DNA from: Catenovulum sediminis
Lineage (GTDB): Bacteria; Pseudomonadota; Gammaproteobacteria; Enterobacterales; Alteromonadaceae
Direction: 5' to 3' (one strand)
Assembly: GCF_040270295.1 (NCBI RefSeq)
Contig: NZ_JBELOE010000280.1
Length of the DNA: 64,000 nucleotides
This document shows, in pieces, positions 44,614 to 54,557 of the stretch; position 1 is the first letter of the stretch, and every line of letters begins with the position of its first letter. Under the pieces are notes generated by a model. It had not been told where the DNA came from. It was given only the letters and a program-made list of their open reading frames with translations, and ran no database searches. Made by a program: the position numbers and the translations under genes.

Positions 44614-45504
44614 TTAACGACTAATAAAATTTCTGATCAATTTTGCTGTTTGTTTCGCAGATTGCATATGAGCATGATGTCCACCATTAATAAACTGCAA
44701 CTTGCCACGGTTAAACAGCTGCAACCGCTCTGCAGCACTTTTTTTGATCTCGGGGTAACCATTATCTCCCAATAATATAAGTACAGGGCTGACAATAGAT
44801 CGAAAAATAGCCTGCGCTTGAGATTCTGTTAAACGTATAGGCGATAAAGTATTAAGCTTTTTATCGCTTTTCCAAACAAACTTTTGTGCACAAACACGAA
44901 TGTTTCGATCAACGATTAAACGCGCCAACTCAATATTAAGATTGCTGTGCATTGCGCGAGTTTTATATAGAGATTGCAACACAGAAACATCTCTTTTTTT
45001 ATTTGTTTGGTATTTTTTTTGTGTTTCTTTGCGGCTTACAAATGCTTGTCTTAGGTTATCCACGAAGAAACGCTCATCTTGTGTAAATGCGCCAGCTGAT
45101 TCCAGCAAAATTAAGTTAGATACAGATTGCGGGTATGTTGCACTGTATAAACAAGCAATCATACCGCCCATAGAATGACCGATTAAATTTATTGTCGTGA
45201 GGTTCAAAGCTTCTATAAAAAGATGAAGATCATAAACCCAATCAATTAGATGGTAGTGCGCATCAGCACTGCGATGAGCGCTTAATCCATGTCCGGCTAA
45301 ATCTAATGCAATCAAGGGTAATTCAGTTAAATATTGGCTAAGCGGAATAAAGCTTGCTGCATTATCCAACCAACCATGGACACACAAGTTAACCGCCTTG
45401 GTAGATTGTTCATTCACAAATTGCTCAGATGATAAAGAGAAATTAGCTAAACAACTGATTTCTCTTCCATCAAACAACTTGACCTTTTGTTCTATCAAAT
45501 CCAA
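44614..45504 (-). CDS. Alpha/beta hydrolase
   Basis: A 296-residue alpha/beta hydrolase. The oxyanion region is CVHGWLDNAASF near residue 43, the nucleophile Ser is in GHSMGG near 110, and the catalytic His is probably in NGGHHAHM near 277. It resembles uncharacterised serine hydrolases of this fold, so no substrate can be given. It starts one base after the end of the Slp gene and is the last gene of a run of four on this strand. Confidence 0.85.
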   Translation of the reverse strand: MDLIEQKVKLFDGREISCLANFSLSSEQFVNEQSTKAVNLCVHGWLDNAASFIPLSQYLTELPLIALDLAGHGLSAHRSADAHYHLIDWVYDLHLFIEALNLTTINLIGHSMGGMIACLYSATYPQSVSNLILLESAGAFTQDERFFVDNLRQAFVSRKETQKKYQTNKKRDVSVLQSLYKTRAMHSNLNIELARLIVDRNIRVCAQKFVWKSDKKLNTLSPIRLTESQAQAIFRSIVSPVLILLGDNGYPEIKKSAAERLQLFNRGKLQFINGGHHAHMQSAKQTAKLIRNFISR

Positions 45505-45505
45505 C

Positions 45506-46114
45506 TTATTGAACCATTGGTGCTTTTTTTCGCTTTTTGCGGTTACGCTGTTTTTTATCTAACGGAATATAATAAGGTTGAAGGTAGTGATAACGACTCC
45601 AATACCAGCGGCTTGAATATGGCCAAAATGGGTCTCGCCAATAATCGTGTTTGAACTCTTTGTCTTGCTCTGGCCACAAATGAATTTCAGCATTTTGTAA
45701 TACAGGGTAAACGATAGTGTGTTTGTCTACTTTGCCTGTTTCTGCTGGTGCAATTTGACCCAGCGCACTGACTAAGCGCCCTTCTGTATAAATCCCAGGT
45801 TCTAAAAATCTATTGACATAAACTCTAAAACGGCCAGCAGAATCATCTTTGGGTTTGGGTTTTGTACTGGAATAGGTTTCAAAGTGCACAACTTCTAGCA
45901 AGGTTTTAGTTTCTAAATTATTAACCGATACAATAACGCCGCCCCATCTTGCTTGCTGCCCCAAGTAATTTTCTGGCGCTTGGCTAACTTCTGTATAGTT
46001 AATCAACTGCGTACCGTCAGGTACCCTTAACTTGTCCGGCACCATGCTACAGGCAGACAAACATAATAAAGGCAACACAGTAAGCGTGCGCCAGAGATTA
46101 CAAATGCTTTGCAT
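45506..46114 (-). CDS. Slp family outer membrane lipoprotein
   Basis: A 202-residue lipoprotein of the Slp (starvation/stationary-phase lipoprotein) family. The signal peptide ends LSACSM with the lipobox Cys near residue 22. The body shows YTEVSQAPENYLGQQARWGGVIV and YTEGRLVSALGQI, both typical of Slp. The C-terminal tail is rich in Tyr, Trp, Lys and Arg (QRNRKKRKKAP). It overlaps the M50 gene end by 17 bases. Its exact role is unknown. Confidence 0.88.
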   Translation of the reverse strand: MQSICNLWRTLTVLPLLCLSACSMVPDKLRVPDGTQLINYTEVSQAPENYLGQQARWGGVIVSVNNLETKTLLEVVHFETYSSTKPKPKDDSAGRFRVYVNRFLEPGIYTEGRLVSALGQIAPAETGKVDKHTIVYPVLQNAEIHLWPEQDKEFKHDYWRDPFWPYSSRWYWSRYHYLQPYYIPLDKKQRNRKKRKKAPMVQ

Positions 46115-46754
46115 AAAGACTTCTCCATAAATAAAACAGCATCAGAGCCCCCCACGAAAACCAAATTGCAATCCAGATAAATTCAGGGATAAATGTCATA
46201 TCAGCTAATCGTGCGCCGTCACCTCTGTGCTGACCATCAAAAAGGTATAATGGACTTTTAATTGCGTTAAATATAATGCTCATCGCTATAAATAAGCCTA
46301 GCATATTTTTCTGCTTTAACTTTAAATATCGCATACTGCAATAAATTAAGAGCAGAATAAACGTACAAATAGCGAACGTAATTAAATCTCTAACATATAA
46401 TATAGTAACAAGTATTAAACTAATGAATACCAGCAACGAAGCTAGCGTAACCAGATTTTTTTTGCACGACAAATATATTTTCGAAAATAAAAGCCCAAAG
46501 CATGCTGCCCCGCTGTAGCCTGCAAAAGAAATGATAAAAGCCATTCCACCTCTCGTTATGCACTCTCCGCTGCCATTTAACCTGATTTTTAAATTAACGA
46601 TTTCCCCGCCGGTTAGAATAGCGGCCAGACCATGACTTAACTCATGGAAATAGGTTTCAAACCATTTTATTGGTACTGACAGAAAAGGAATAAAATGCAG
46701 GAGCAACAATAGAATTAAATTAAAATAAAACCAATGCCTTTTAGAATTAAACAT
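46098..46754 (-). CDS. M50-type membrane metallopeptidase
   Basis: A 218-residue integral membrane protein with about six helices. The zinc motif HELSH is in WFETYFHELSHGLAAILTGGE (about residues 38-42), and an Asp-containing DGARLADMTF segment near 180 may provide the third ligand. The layout is that of small M50B-like peptidases, related to site-2 proteases, which cut transmembrane substrates. It starts 8 bases after the hybrid kinase gene and overlaps the Slp gene. The substrate is unknown. Confidence 0.78.
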   Translation of the reverse strand: MFNSKRHWFYFNLILLLLLHFIPFLSVPIKWFETYFHELSHGLAAILTGGEIVNLKIRLNGSGECITRGGMAFIISFAGYSGAACFGLLFSKIYLSCKKNLVTLASLLVFISLILVTILYVRDLITFAICTFILLLIYCSMRYLKLKQKNMLGLFIAMSIIFNAIKSPLYLFDGQHRGDGARLADMTFIPEFIWIAIWFSWGALMLFYLWRSLYAKHL

Positions 46755-46762
46755 AAAACCTT

Positions 46763-49453
46763 TTAATTTTCGTCAACAAAACTTGCTAATGCGCTTTTGC
46801 TTTGCAGGAAGACCTGATTCAGTTGCTCAACGGATTCAACACTCGCATTCTGTTGTTTTTCTGCTAATAATTGAAATTCGTAACAAACCTCAGATAACTT
46901 GACCAAACCTAAGTTGGCTGCCGAGCCTTTTAGTTTATGCGCTATTTTTTGTACTACATCATGCTGTTGTTGTTTTAACGCGTTTTCAAGCGCAAATAAA
47001 TCTTTTTCAGCTTCGGGTATGAATAATTTATTCAGTTTAATACGAACGGGCTCAGGAATCCGTAAATAGCGCTCTTTATCTATCAAGACGGCTTCGTTTG
47101 TTTCAAATTGTACGTTTTGATTACTATCCAAATTCCTCAAATCCATTTTTTTGTTTTTGTTAAGTTTTTTATAGGCCTTTTTTAAACATCGAATTAATTG
47201 CTCTTCTTCAACGGGTTTAACAATATAAGCATCCATTCCGGCCGCTAAACATCTTTCTTTATCACCTTTAAGCGCGTTTGCAGTCACTGCTATTATCTGA
47301 GGGCTTTTTTCTTTGTATCTTTGCTTGATTTCTTGAGTGGCTTGAAAACCATTTAAAACGGGCATTAAGACATCCATTAAGACAACATCAAATTGCTTTT
47401 TATCGATTAGCTCTAATGCAGCTTGCCCATCATTAGCAAATTCGCACGAATAGCCCAATTCATCTAAAAGATATCGCATATATTCTTGGTTGACGAGATG
47501 ATCTTCTGCTACCAGAATATTTAAAGGAAACGTGTTGGCGATTTGTTTCAATTTTCGTCGCGGTTTTATTTGTTTTTTAGCCGCATCCGCTGTCCAGCCA
47601 TTGTACAAAGTGTTAATGACAGAATCATATAAAATAGATGCACGCACGGGTTTATAAATGATGGCATCAAATATATCGGCTGTAATTTTTATGTCATTAG
47701 AAGATGAACATAAAATAAGTTTAGGGCAATCAACACCATATTCCTTTCGCAATCGTTTAGCTAATTGCACGCCGTTATATTCTGGCATTTGATAATCTAG
47801 CAATATCAAATGAAAATGCGTTATCTGTATCTCTTTTTCTATCAGCGCTTGGGGGTTATCTATACAGGTTACACTTGCTCCCCAACCATCAAAATATTGC
47901 CTCAACACCATTAGATTTGTCGAATTGTCATCGACAACTAAAATGTTTTTCTCAACCAACTCTGGCAAAATACCTTTGGTAAAATGTTTTGGATTACGAT
48001 TAACTATTTCAACTGGCAGACTAAACTCAAAAGTTGATCCCTTATGCAGCTCACTTTTAACACCTATTTCGCCCCCCATTAAAGTAACCAGCTTTTTACA
48101 GATACTAAGACCTAAACCGGTACCTCCGAATCTGCGAGAAGTAGAGTCTTCAGCTTGAACAAAAGCTTTGAATAACGCTTTTTGATGGCTTGGGGCAATT
48201 CCAATGCCTGTATCTTTAACAGACACGCTTAACATTGGAGCTCGTTGAGATTTTAATCTTACTTGTAAGTGTACTGTTCCGTCCTCGGTAAACTTGATTG
48301 CATTACTTAATAAATTTACCACAATCTGTTTAAAGCGAGTTTCATCTGTACTAACGCTTATTTGCGCTTCTGGTGTAATAAGGTAAGTTAACTCAATGTG
48401 TTTTTCTTGTGCTTTTGCAGCAAATGTCATTATTAAATCTTCTATCACTTCGTTAAGGTCAAACGTTGTGTACTCTAATGTCATTTTGCCAGCACTGATT
48501 TTAGAAAAATCTAAAATATCATTAATTAATGCTTGTAAATGTTCACCGCTCAGCCGGATTGTTTTTACAAATTCTTGTTGTTTAGGTTGTAACTCAGTTC
48601 TACCAAGTAATGAAGTCATCCCCAATATTCCATTTAATGGGGTTCGAATTTCGTGACTCATGTTGGCAAGAAAATAAGACTTGGCTTCATTGGCTTTGTC
48701 CGCCGCTACTGCTCGGCTAATATCATTTATGATATATAACCTTTTAATTCCAGACTGAGTAGGGATTTCTTCACGTGTAATTTCACACTTTTTTACCTGT
48801 TCATGAAGTAATAAGTCAATCGTAAGTTTTGCAGTAAACTTTTGGGTATTAATTGTATTATCAATTTGTTTGAGTTGTTCACGTGTATTGTCGATTGTTT
48901 GAAACCAATTCATTGCCGTTTGATTAATGGATTCAATCATGGATGTTTTAATGTCGGCTATCACAATCGCAATTTGTACATTTTTAAAAACAGATTCAAA
49001 TAAATGGTGCCAGTGGGACAATTCAGCATCCGCCTGTTTTAGCCATAGTTCAGACTTTTTAAGTTCTACGAGTATTTGTACCTTATTTTGTATTAGATGC
49101 GGTTTGATTGGTTTAAAAATAAAATCGACTGCTCGTAGTTTAGATGTTGCTTTAACTTCGTCTGAATTTTCTGATAAAGAGGTGAGAAAAATTATTGGCG
49201 TGACTTCTAACCCCTGCGTCTTTCTAACAAAAGTAGCGATTTCCAGACTTTTTACCCCCTCTAGAGGCGTTGTAAAAATGATTGAACATAAATTTGGCGA
49301 TTGAGCGGCTAACTGAATCGCATTGCTACAATTACTCGCAGTAATCGTGGTAATACCAAGTGGTTGCAGAAAATCTTTAACAAAAGTTAAATTCTGATGA
49401 TTTGGCTCTACGATCAGTAAATGAATATCACTGTCTTTAAAACATGGATTCAT
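46763..49453 (-). CDS. Hybrid sensor histidine kinase with three receiver-type domains and Hpt
   Basis: An 896-residue soluble hybrid kinase. Order: a receiver-like domain (1-130) without a phosphorylatable Asp at the expected place (SIIFTTPLEG), a PAS-like segment (about 145-235), HisKA with MSHEIRTPLNG (about 265), HATPase with NLLSNAIKF and DTGIGI plus GGTGLGL, receiver 2 (LLDYQMPEYNG), receiver 3 (LMDVLMPVLNG) and Hpt with AHKLKGSAANLG near 845. It has no membrane helix, so it senses a cytoplasmic or partner signal. It lies 94 bases downstream of a receiver-EAL gene, its probable partner. Confidence 0.9.
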   Translation of the reverse strand: MNPCFKDSDIHLLIVEPNHQNLTFVKDFLQPLGITTITASNCSNAIQLAAQSPNLCSIIFTTPLEGVKSLEIATFVRKTQGLEVTPIIFLTSLSENSDEVKATSKLRAVDFIFKPIKPHLIQNKVQILVELKKSELWLKQADAELSHWHHLFESVFKNVQIAIVIADIKTSMIESINQTAMNWFQTIDNTREQLKQIDNTINTQKFTAKLTIDLLLHEQVKKCEITREEIPTQSGIKRLYIINDISRAVAADKANEAKSYFLANMSHEIRTPLNGILGMTSLLGRTELQPKQQEFVKTIRLSGEHLQALINDILDFSKISAGKMTLEYTTFDLNEVIEDLIMTFAAKAQEKHIELTYLITPEAQISVSTDETRFKQIVVNLLSNAIKFTEDGTVHLQVRLKSQRAPMLSVSVKDTGIGIAPSHQKALFKAFVQAEDSTSRRFGGTGLGLSICKKLVTLMGGEIGVKSELHKGSTFEFSLPVEIVNRNPKHFTKGILPELVEKNILVVDDNSTNLMVLRQYFDGWGASVTCIDNPQALIEKEIQITHFHLILLDYQMPEYNGVQLAKRLRKEYGVDCPKLILCSSSNDIKITADIFDAIIYKPVRASILYDSVINTLYNGWTADAAKKQIKPRRKLKQIANTFPLNILVAEDHLVNQEYMRYLLDELGYSCEFANDGQAALELIDKKQFDVVLMDVLMPVLNGFQATQEIKQRYKEKSPQIIAVTANALKGDKERCLAAGMDAYIVKPVEEEQLIRCLKKAYKKLNKNKKMDLRNLDSNQNVQFETNEAVLIDKERYLRIPEPVRIKLNKLFIPEAEKDLFALENALKQQQHDVVQKIAHKLKGSAANLGLVKLSEVCYEFQLLAEKQQNASVESVEQLNQVFLQSKSALASFVDEN

Positions 49454-49547
49454 ACCCTTCCTTTTGCGATTAGCACAACCGATAAAACTTACTGCAAGCT
49501 AAAAAGTAAATATGTATCTTTTCAACAAATTATTTTGTGTATCTACT

Positions 49548-51635
49548 TTAATTTTCACGACAAGTGATCTCCTTGATAGCGGACTTACTTTGTGATTGCG
49601 CAATCAGCAGTCGTTCGAACTCTAAAACGGGCATTGGCTTATAAAAATAGTAACCTTGAAAAACTGTGATACCAATCGTCGATAAAAACTTAAGCTGGTC
49701 AATGGTTTCTACACCTTCTGCAACCACTTGTAATTTTAATGCTTTGGCAATGAAAGCGATTGCTTCAACAATTGCACAATCATCTGTTTGCTGCGGTAAG
49801 TCTTTAATAAACGATCTATCTATTTTCAGCGTACTGAGTGGTAATGTTTTTAAGTAAGCCAATGAAGAGTACCCAGTACCAAAATCGTCGATTGATACTT
49901 TGATTCCATCCTGGTGGAATGAATTAAGTACCGGCAGTGCCGCATCTAAGTTTTCTAATAACAAAGACTCGGTCACCTCTAATTCAAATAAGTCTGGCAT
50001 TACCGAGTGCGCATTTAAATTACTCCAAATTTCTTTTAATAAACTAGGATTTAAAAACTGCCGTGCAGATAGGTTTACTGCAACCGGTAGCTGTATATTT
50101 TTCGTGTTCCAATTTTCTAGACACTGGCAAACGAGTTTAATTACACGATAACCAATTTTATTTATCAGGCCGGTCTCTTCAGCCAGCGGAATAAACTCAA
50201 TCGGAGAGACCAAACCGCGTACTGGATGCTGCCAACGAACCAATGCTTCAGCCCCCAGTATTTGGCCGCTTGCATTTACCTTTGGTTGAAAATATACATC
50301 GAGCTCATCTTGTTCAATTGCCCGGTGTAAATCTTCTTCTAATTCCACTTTATCCTTTAATGAGATCTGCAGCTTAGGCTGAAAAACATTGATTTGTTGG
50401 TTGCCTAACAACCAAGCATTATGCAAAGCAATATCCGCATCTCTTAACATATCACACGCATTGGTATAACTGTCGGTATCGTATAAAACAGAGGCTGAAA
50501 AAGTTAAGTGAATCTCTCTGTCATTAATGACTAATGGCACACGCAGCGGCAACATGATCTTATGCTCAAGAAAGTCTTTTATTGCTTCCAAACTTTGCGG
50601 GTTTTGAACTGTAATCGCAAATTTATCAGTATCTACCCGTGCGAGGACTTCTGATGGCGGAATAATCGCAGATAAATTATTAGCAACCTCATAGACCATG
50701 GTGTCGCCAAAATGATGGCCATACGAATCACTAATCAGTTTATATCGGTCGATTGCAATCATGATGACAGAAAAACGCTTAATTTGGTTATCCAGCGTTG
50801 ATTGAATTAAAACCTCTAGCCTGTCTAAAAATGCGGAGCGGTTTAACGTATTGGTTAAAGGATCAATAATTTTGCGATTAGTAATGTCAGTCATTGAACC
50901 AGCCATACGATAGGCTTTGCCATTTTCATGGCGGATTGCAGCGCCTCGTATCATCATCCAACGGTATGATCCGTCTTTGTGCTTTATCCGACATTCTTTT
51001 TCAAAATTATTGCTAATACCTTCTAAATGAAAGCGCATTGAACGATTGAATTCAATTAGATCGTCTGGATGAATTCTGTCTAAAAACGCATCAAATTCAT
51101 TTTGAAATTCGCTGGCATCATAGCCCAACATGTTTTTCCATCGGTTAGAAAAATAAACATCCCCACTGGATATAAACCAATCCCACAAACCATCATTAGA
51201 GCCTTTCGCGGCTAACGTAAAACGTTCGTTTGCTTTGTTAATGTCTTCATCTAACTGACGAATTATTAACAAATTCTGGATGCGTGCTATTAATATCTCA
51301 ATATCAATTGGTTTACCGATAAAGTCATTGGCACCCAGTTTCAGGCATGCCACTATTTGCTTGTTATTTCGGCTTCCACTGATGATGATAACAGGCAAAG
51401 ATATAGGGGTATCATGTTCACGTATCAATCGTAGCAAATCCACACCAGAACCGTCTGGTAAACCGATATCCAACAGGGCAAGATCAAACCTTTGGCTGAG
51501 CAGTTGATTATATGCTTCAGTCATATTGTCGTAAGCAGATATATGATAGTTACCATATACTTCAAGTGAACCAGCGATAAGCTCTCGAGTTACTCGATCA
51601 TCCTCAACCAATATAACTCTTGATGCATTCTTCAT
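49548..51635 (-). CDS. REC-PAS-GGDEF-EAL response regulator (degenerate GGDEF)
   Basis: A 695-residue c-di-GMP protein. The receiver domain (1-125) has the phosphorylatable Asp in LLDIGLPDGSG. A PAS domain follows (about 135-255). In the GGDEF domain the signature reads RVDTDKF, so cyclase activity is unlikely. The EAL domain keeps GAEALVRW, EVTESLLL, DDFGTGYSSL, KIDRSFI and AEGVET, so it should be an active phosphodiesterase. The upstream position next to the hybrid kinase suggests phosphorylation of its receiver by that kinase. Confidence 0.9.
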   Translation of the reverse strand: MKNASRVILVEDDRVTRELIAGSLEVYGNYHISAYDNMTEAYNQLLSQRFDLALLDIGLPDGSGVDLLRLIREHDTPISLPVIIISGSRNNKQIVACLKLGANDFIGKPIDIEILIARIQNLLIIRQLDEDINKANERFTLAAKGSNDGLWDWFISSGDVYFSNRWKNMLGYDASEFQNEFDAFLDRIHPDDLIEFNRSMRFHLEGISNNFEKECRIKHKDGSYRWMMIRGAAIRHENGKAYRMAGSMTDITNRKIIDPLTNTLNRSAFLDRLEVLIQSTLDNQIKRFSVIMIAIDRYKLISDSYGHHFGDTMVYEVANNLSAIIPPSEVLARVDTDKFAITVQNPQSLEAIKDFLEHKIMLPLRVPLVINDREIHLTFSASVLYDTDSYTNACDMLRDADIALHNAWLLGNQQINVFQPKLQISLKDKVELEEDLHRAIEQDELDVYFQPKVNASGQILGAEALVRWQHPVRGLVSPIEFIPLAEETGLINKIGYRVIKLVCQCLENWNTKNIQLPVAVNLSARQFLNPSLLKEIWSNLNAHSVMPDLFELEVTESLLLENLDAALPVLNSFHQDGIKVSIDDFGTGYSSLAYLKTLPLSTLKIDRSFIKDLPQQTDDCAIVEAIAFIAKALKLQVVAEGVETIDQLKFLSTIGITVFQGYYFYKPMPVLEFERLLIAQSQSKSAIKEITCREN

Positions 51636-51924
51636 ATCTTAATCCTTCAAGTGAACAGCGCCCAGAATGTTTTAAATTACATACTCTAATATTGAATTAA
51701 CGGAATCGTCTACCTACTAGGAATAGTAGATTTAATAGTCATAGTCAACAAAACGGCCAAGTTAAATGATATAAGTTTGGTGAAAACTAAGTCAGAAAGT
51801 AATTGATAAATAGAATATTTATTTAAATTAATGATTTAGTTTAGGTAAACAGCAAACATCATGATAATGCCTTATTAGAAAAGATTGTTATATACCACTT
51901 TCTAACAGTTATTTACGGGGGAAT
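51636..51924. other. Gene-free region between tsaB and the receiver-EAL gene
   Basis: These 289 AT-rich bases must hold the promoter of the receiver-EAL/kinase run. I saw a small inverted repeat CTACTA-GGAA-TAGTAG (51714-51729) and no open frame or RNA motif I could support. Confidence 0.5.
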
Positions 51925-51934
51925 TTACTTCCCC
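51918..51934 (-). terminator. Weak terminator-like hairpin at the tsaB stop
   Basis: GGGGAA (51918-51923) and TTCCCC (51929-51934) form a small GC-rich hairpin that includes the tsaB stop codon. No T tract follows on the minus strand, so termination would be weak. Confidence 0.35.
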
Positions 51935-52617
51935 GGCAGTTTTTTCCATGTTACCTGATCACGTACATAAACAGGCGAAACTTGTGCTGCACTTTGCTGG
52001 TCACCTTCGCTGAATTTCTTTAATCCGATCAGGGCAATGTCTAATGCATTCGGAAAGGTACACTGTGTATTTACTTGTGCGTTAATTTGCTGACTAAGCT
52101 CTGCATGATATGTTTGCCAACCCGTGCCAATTGCCTGCCATACTATTTGACTGTCTAACGCTTTCAGTGAATTTCGGGCATCACACACAGTATCTTGAAT
52201 AACGGTTTGTACAGAACCCTGTTCTTCAATGATAAAGGCACCTAAATAAATTTCATTCATACGCGCGTCGATCGCACTGATAATATGCGTTTGCCCAGAG
52301 GTTCGAAAAATACTATGGGCCATGGCTCGCAATGAAGAAACGCCGACGGTTGCTTTGTCTGCCCCCAAAGCCAATCCTTGAACAATCCCAGTTGCGATTC
52401 TAACGCCTGTAAAACTGCCAGGACCTTGTCCGTAGGCAATCACATCAACATCTGCAAGTTTTAAGTTGGCTTGTGTGAGTACTGAATCTGTCATGGCAAG
52501 AATACGCTTGTTGTGCTCGCGAGGACAAACGTCAAATTCCACAAAAGTTTTACCATCGGCGATGACAGCTGCCGAACAAGCTTCTGTCGAAGTATCTAAT
52601 GCGAGTATACGGGTCAT
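51925..52617 (-). CDS. tsaB: tRNA t6A biosynthesis protein TsaB
   Basis: A 230-residue TsaB (YeaZ), which supports TsaD in making N6-threonylcarbamoyladenosine in tRNAs. It starts ILALDTSTEACSAAVI and has the YGQGPGSFTGVRI motif of the family near residue 63. Length matches E. coli TsaB (231). It starts 2 bases after the DinG-family helicase gene, the same pairing (yoaA-tsaB) as in E. coli. TrmO at 22 kb acts on the same modified base. Confidence 0.95.
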   Translation of the reverse strand: MTRILALDTSTEACSAAVIADGKTFVEFDVCPREHNKRILAMTDSVLTQANLKLADVDVIAYGQGPGSFTGVRIATGIVQGLALGADKATVGVSSLRAMAHSIFRTSGQTHIISAIDARMNEIYLGAFIIEEQGSVQTVIQDTVCDARNSLKALDSQIVWQAIGTGWQTYHAELSQQINAQVNTQCTFPNALDIALIGLKKFSEGDQQSAAQVSPVYVRDQVTWKKLPGK

Positions 52618-52619
52618 TA

Positions 52620-54557
52620 TTATTCACTCTCTTTGTTTACTGTCTTATTGCCATTTAACAAAAATGCGCAGGCTTTCTTTAAATCTCGCGTTCTTTGCAT
52701 ATTAGGTAAACTTTGTACGAAAATTTCACCATAAGGCCTAGAGATTAACCTTGGATCGCATATCACCAAAACACCTTTATCCTGTACATCGCGGATCAAC
52801 CTGCCAGCACCTTGTTTTAAGGTAATGACAGCTTGTGGGATTTGTATTTTTGCAAAAGCATCTTGCCCTTTTCGTTTGCAGTTTTCGATACGCGCCTGAA
52901 TTAATGGGTCATCTGGTGAAGCAAACGGCAGCTTATCAATAATAACACATTGCAACGCGTCACCTCGAACATCTACCCCTTCCCAAAAGCTCCCAGTAGC
53001 CAGCAGAACCGGATCTTGTTCGGCTAAATATAAATCCAACAATTTACGCTTCGGTACTTCGCCTTGCACAAATATCGGATTATCGATTCGTTTTTTAAGC
53101 CGAGCAGCGACCATATTCATCATGCGGTAACTGGTAAAAAGGAAAAAACAGCGTCCTTTACTCGCCTGGATTAGCTCGCATGCAGTTTCAATCAATACAT
53201 TTAATACATTTCTATCATTGGGTTCGGGCATATAACGAGGAATGCATAACATCGATTGCTTAGGGTAATCAAATGGACTTTCCAATTCTAACGATTGATA
53301 ATCAACTAAGCCAAGTAACTCGGTAAAATGTTCAAACTTACCATCAACAGATAATGTCGCTGACGTCATTAACCAAGATTGTTTTTTATCATTTCTTAAA
53401 CTTGAAAATTTATCTGCAATGGATAAGGGAGTTAGATTTAAACTGATATGGCGCGGGGTCGTCTCATACCATAAACTAACATCACTGAGTTGCCACTGTG
53501 TTAACCTATCTATTTTACTTTTAGCTTCAAATATACGTTCAAAACAATGATCTGCCTCTTTACTGCGACCAATATGGGTTTTTAAAACTTGATATGTAAA
53601 TTCAATCGTTTGCTCAAGTGTTTGCAGCTCTTGTTGGCATATCTCTGATTGACCTTTTTCACGCCAATTTCCTTTTTCAGGCGTTTGTGGAAAAACCAGA
53701 CGAAATTGACGCGCCGCAGTGATCAACTTTTCGCTGGCTTTACCTAGCTGTTTCACATCTTTCAGCTCTGTGCGATAGACAGTCTCAATATCTTTGCCCA
53801 ACTCGACCAATTGCCGAGTTGATAAGCGCTCGCCAAAGTATTCACAGGCAATGTCAGGAATTTGATGCGCTTCATCAAAAACGACTACTTCAGAGTCAGG
53901 TACAATTTCGCCAAATCCCGTGTCTTTTACCGCCATGTCTGCAAAGTATAAATGATGGTTAATTACAACCAAGTCTGCATCAGCTGCTTTTTTACGCGCT
54001 TTAACTAAATAACAATCTTCGTAGTCTGGACATTCTCGCCCAAGGCAATTATCAAGTGTACTGGTGACCATAGGAATCGCTTGAGAATCTTCCGCGATTT
54101 TCGTGACCTCTCCAACATCACCTGATTGGGTTTGGTTTGCCCACTTTTCTATTTGTTTTAGATCGCTAAGCAATTGTTTATCTTGCAGCATTGGGTGTGC
54201 TTTATGCTGTCTGAAGCGATGTAAACACAAATAGTTTGACCGCCCTTTTAATAATGCAGTTTTAACCGTCGACTTTAAGGCTTTTTTAACGATGGGTAAA
54301 TCTCGGTGATATAATTGCTCTTGTAAGTTTTTAGTACCCGTTGAGACAATAACTTTCTTGCCACTGATGATAGCCGGGATAAGATACGCAAAGGTTTTAC
54401 CCGTCCCTGTACCGGCTTCCGCTATCAGTAAATTCTGTTTTTCAACAGCGTCTAAAAAAGACTGAGCTAATTTAAGCTGAGCGCTTCTCGGCTGAAAACC
54501 ATCTATTGTTTTCGCCAACGCACCTTGATTAGAAAATATATGACTTAGCTCTGTCAA
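52620..54557 (-). CDS. yoaA: DinG-family ATP-dependent DNA helicase YoaA
   Basis: A 645-residue XPD/DinG-type helicase with an Fe-S cluster. Walker A is AEAGTGTGKTFAYL near residue 50. The cluster cysteines are in CLHRF near 114 and CLGRECPDYEDC near 170-181, and the DEAH box is in VFDEAHQIPD near 230. YoaA binds the clamp-loader subunit chi and aids repair of damaged forks. The start is TTG with no ATG before Walker A. GAGG lies 8 bases upstream, inside the 3' arm of a terminator-like hairpin. It is co-transcribed with tsaB. Confidence 0.9.
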   Translation of the reverse strand: MTELSHIFSNQGALAKTIDGFQPRSAQLKLAQSFLDAVEKQNLLIAEAGTGTGKTFAYLIPAIISGKKVIVSTGTKNLQEQLYHRDLPIVKKALKSTVKTALLKGRSNYLCLHRFRQHKAHPMLQDKQLLSDLKQIEKWANQTQSGDVGEVTKIAEDSQAIPMVTSTLDNCLGRECPDYEDCYLVKARKKAADADLVVINHHLYFADMAVKDTGFGEIVPDSEVVVFDEAHQIPDIACEYFGERLSTRQLVELGKDIETVYRTELKDVKQLGKASEKLITAARQFRLVFPQTPEKGNWREKGQSEICQQELQTLEQTIEFTYQVLKTHIGRSKEADHCFERIFEAKSKIDRLTQWQLSDVSLWYETTPRHISLNLTPLSIADKFSSLRNDKKQSWLMTSATLSVDGKFEHFTELLGLVDYQSLELESPFDYPKQSMLCIPRYMPEPNDRNVLNVLIETACELIQASKGRCFFLFTSYRMMNMVAARLKKRIDNPIFVQGEVPKRKLLDLYLAEQDPVLLATGSFWEGVDVRGDALQCVIIDKLPFASPDDPLIQARIENCKRKGQDAFAKIQIPQAVITLKQGAGRLIRDVQDKGVLVICDPRLISRPYGEIFVQSLPNMQRTRDLKKACAFLLNGNKTVNKESE

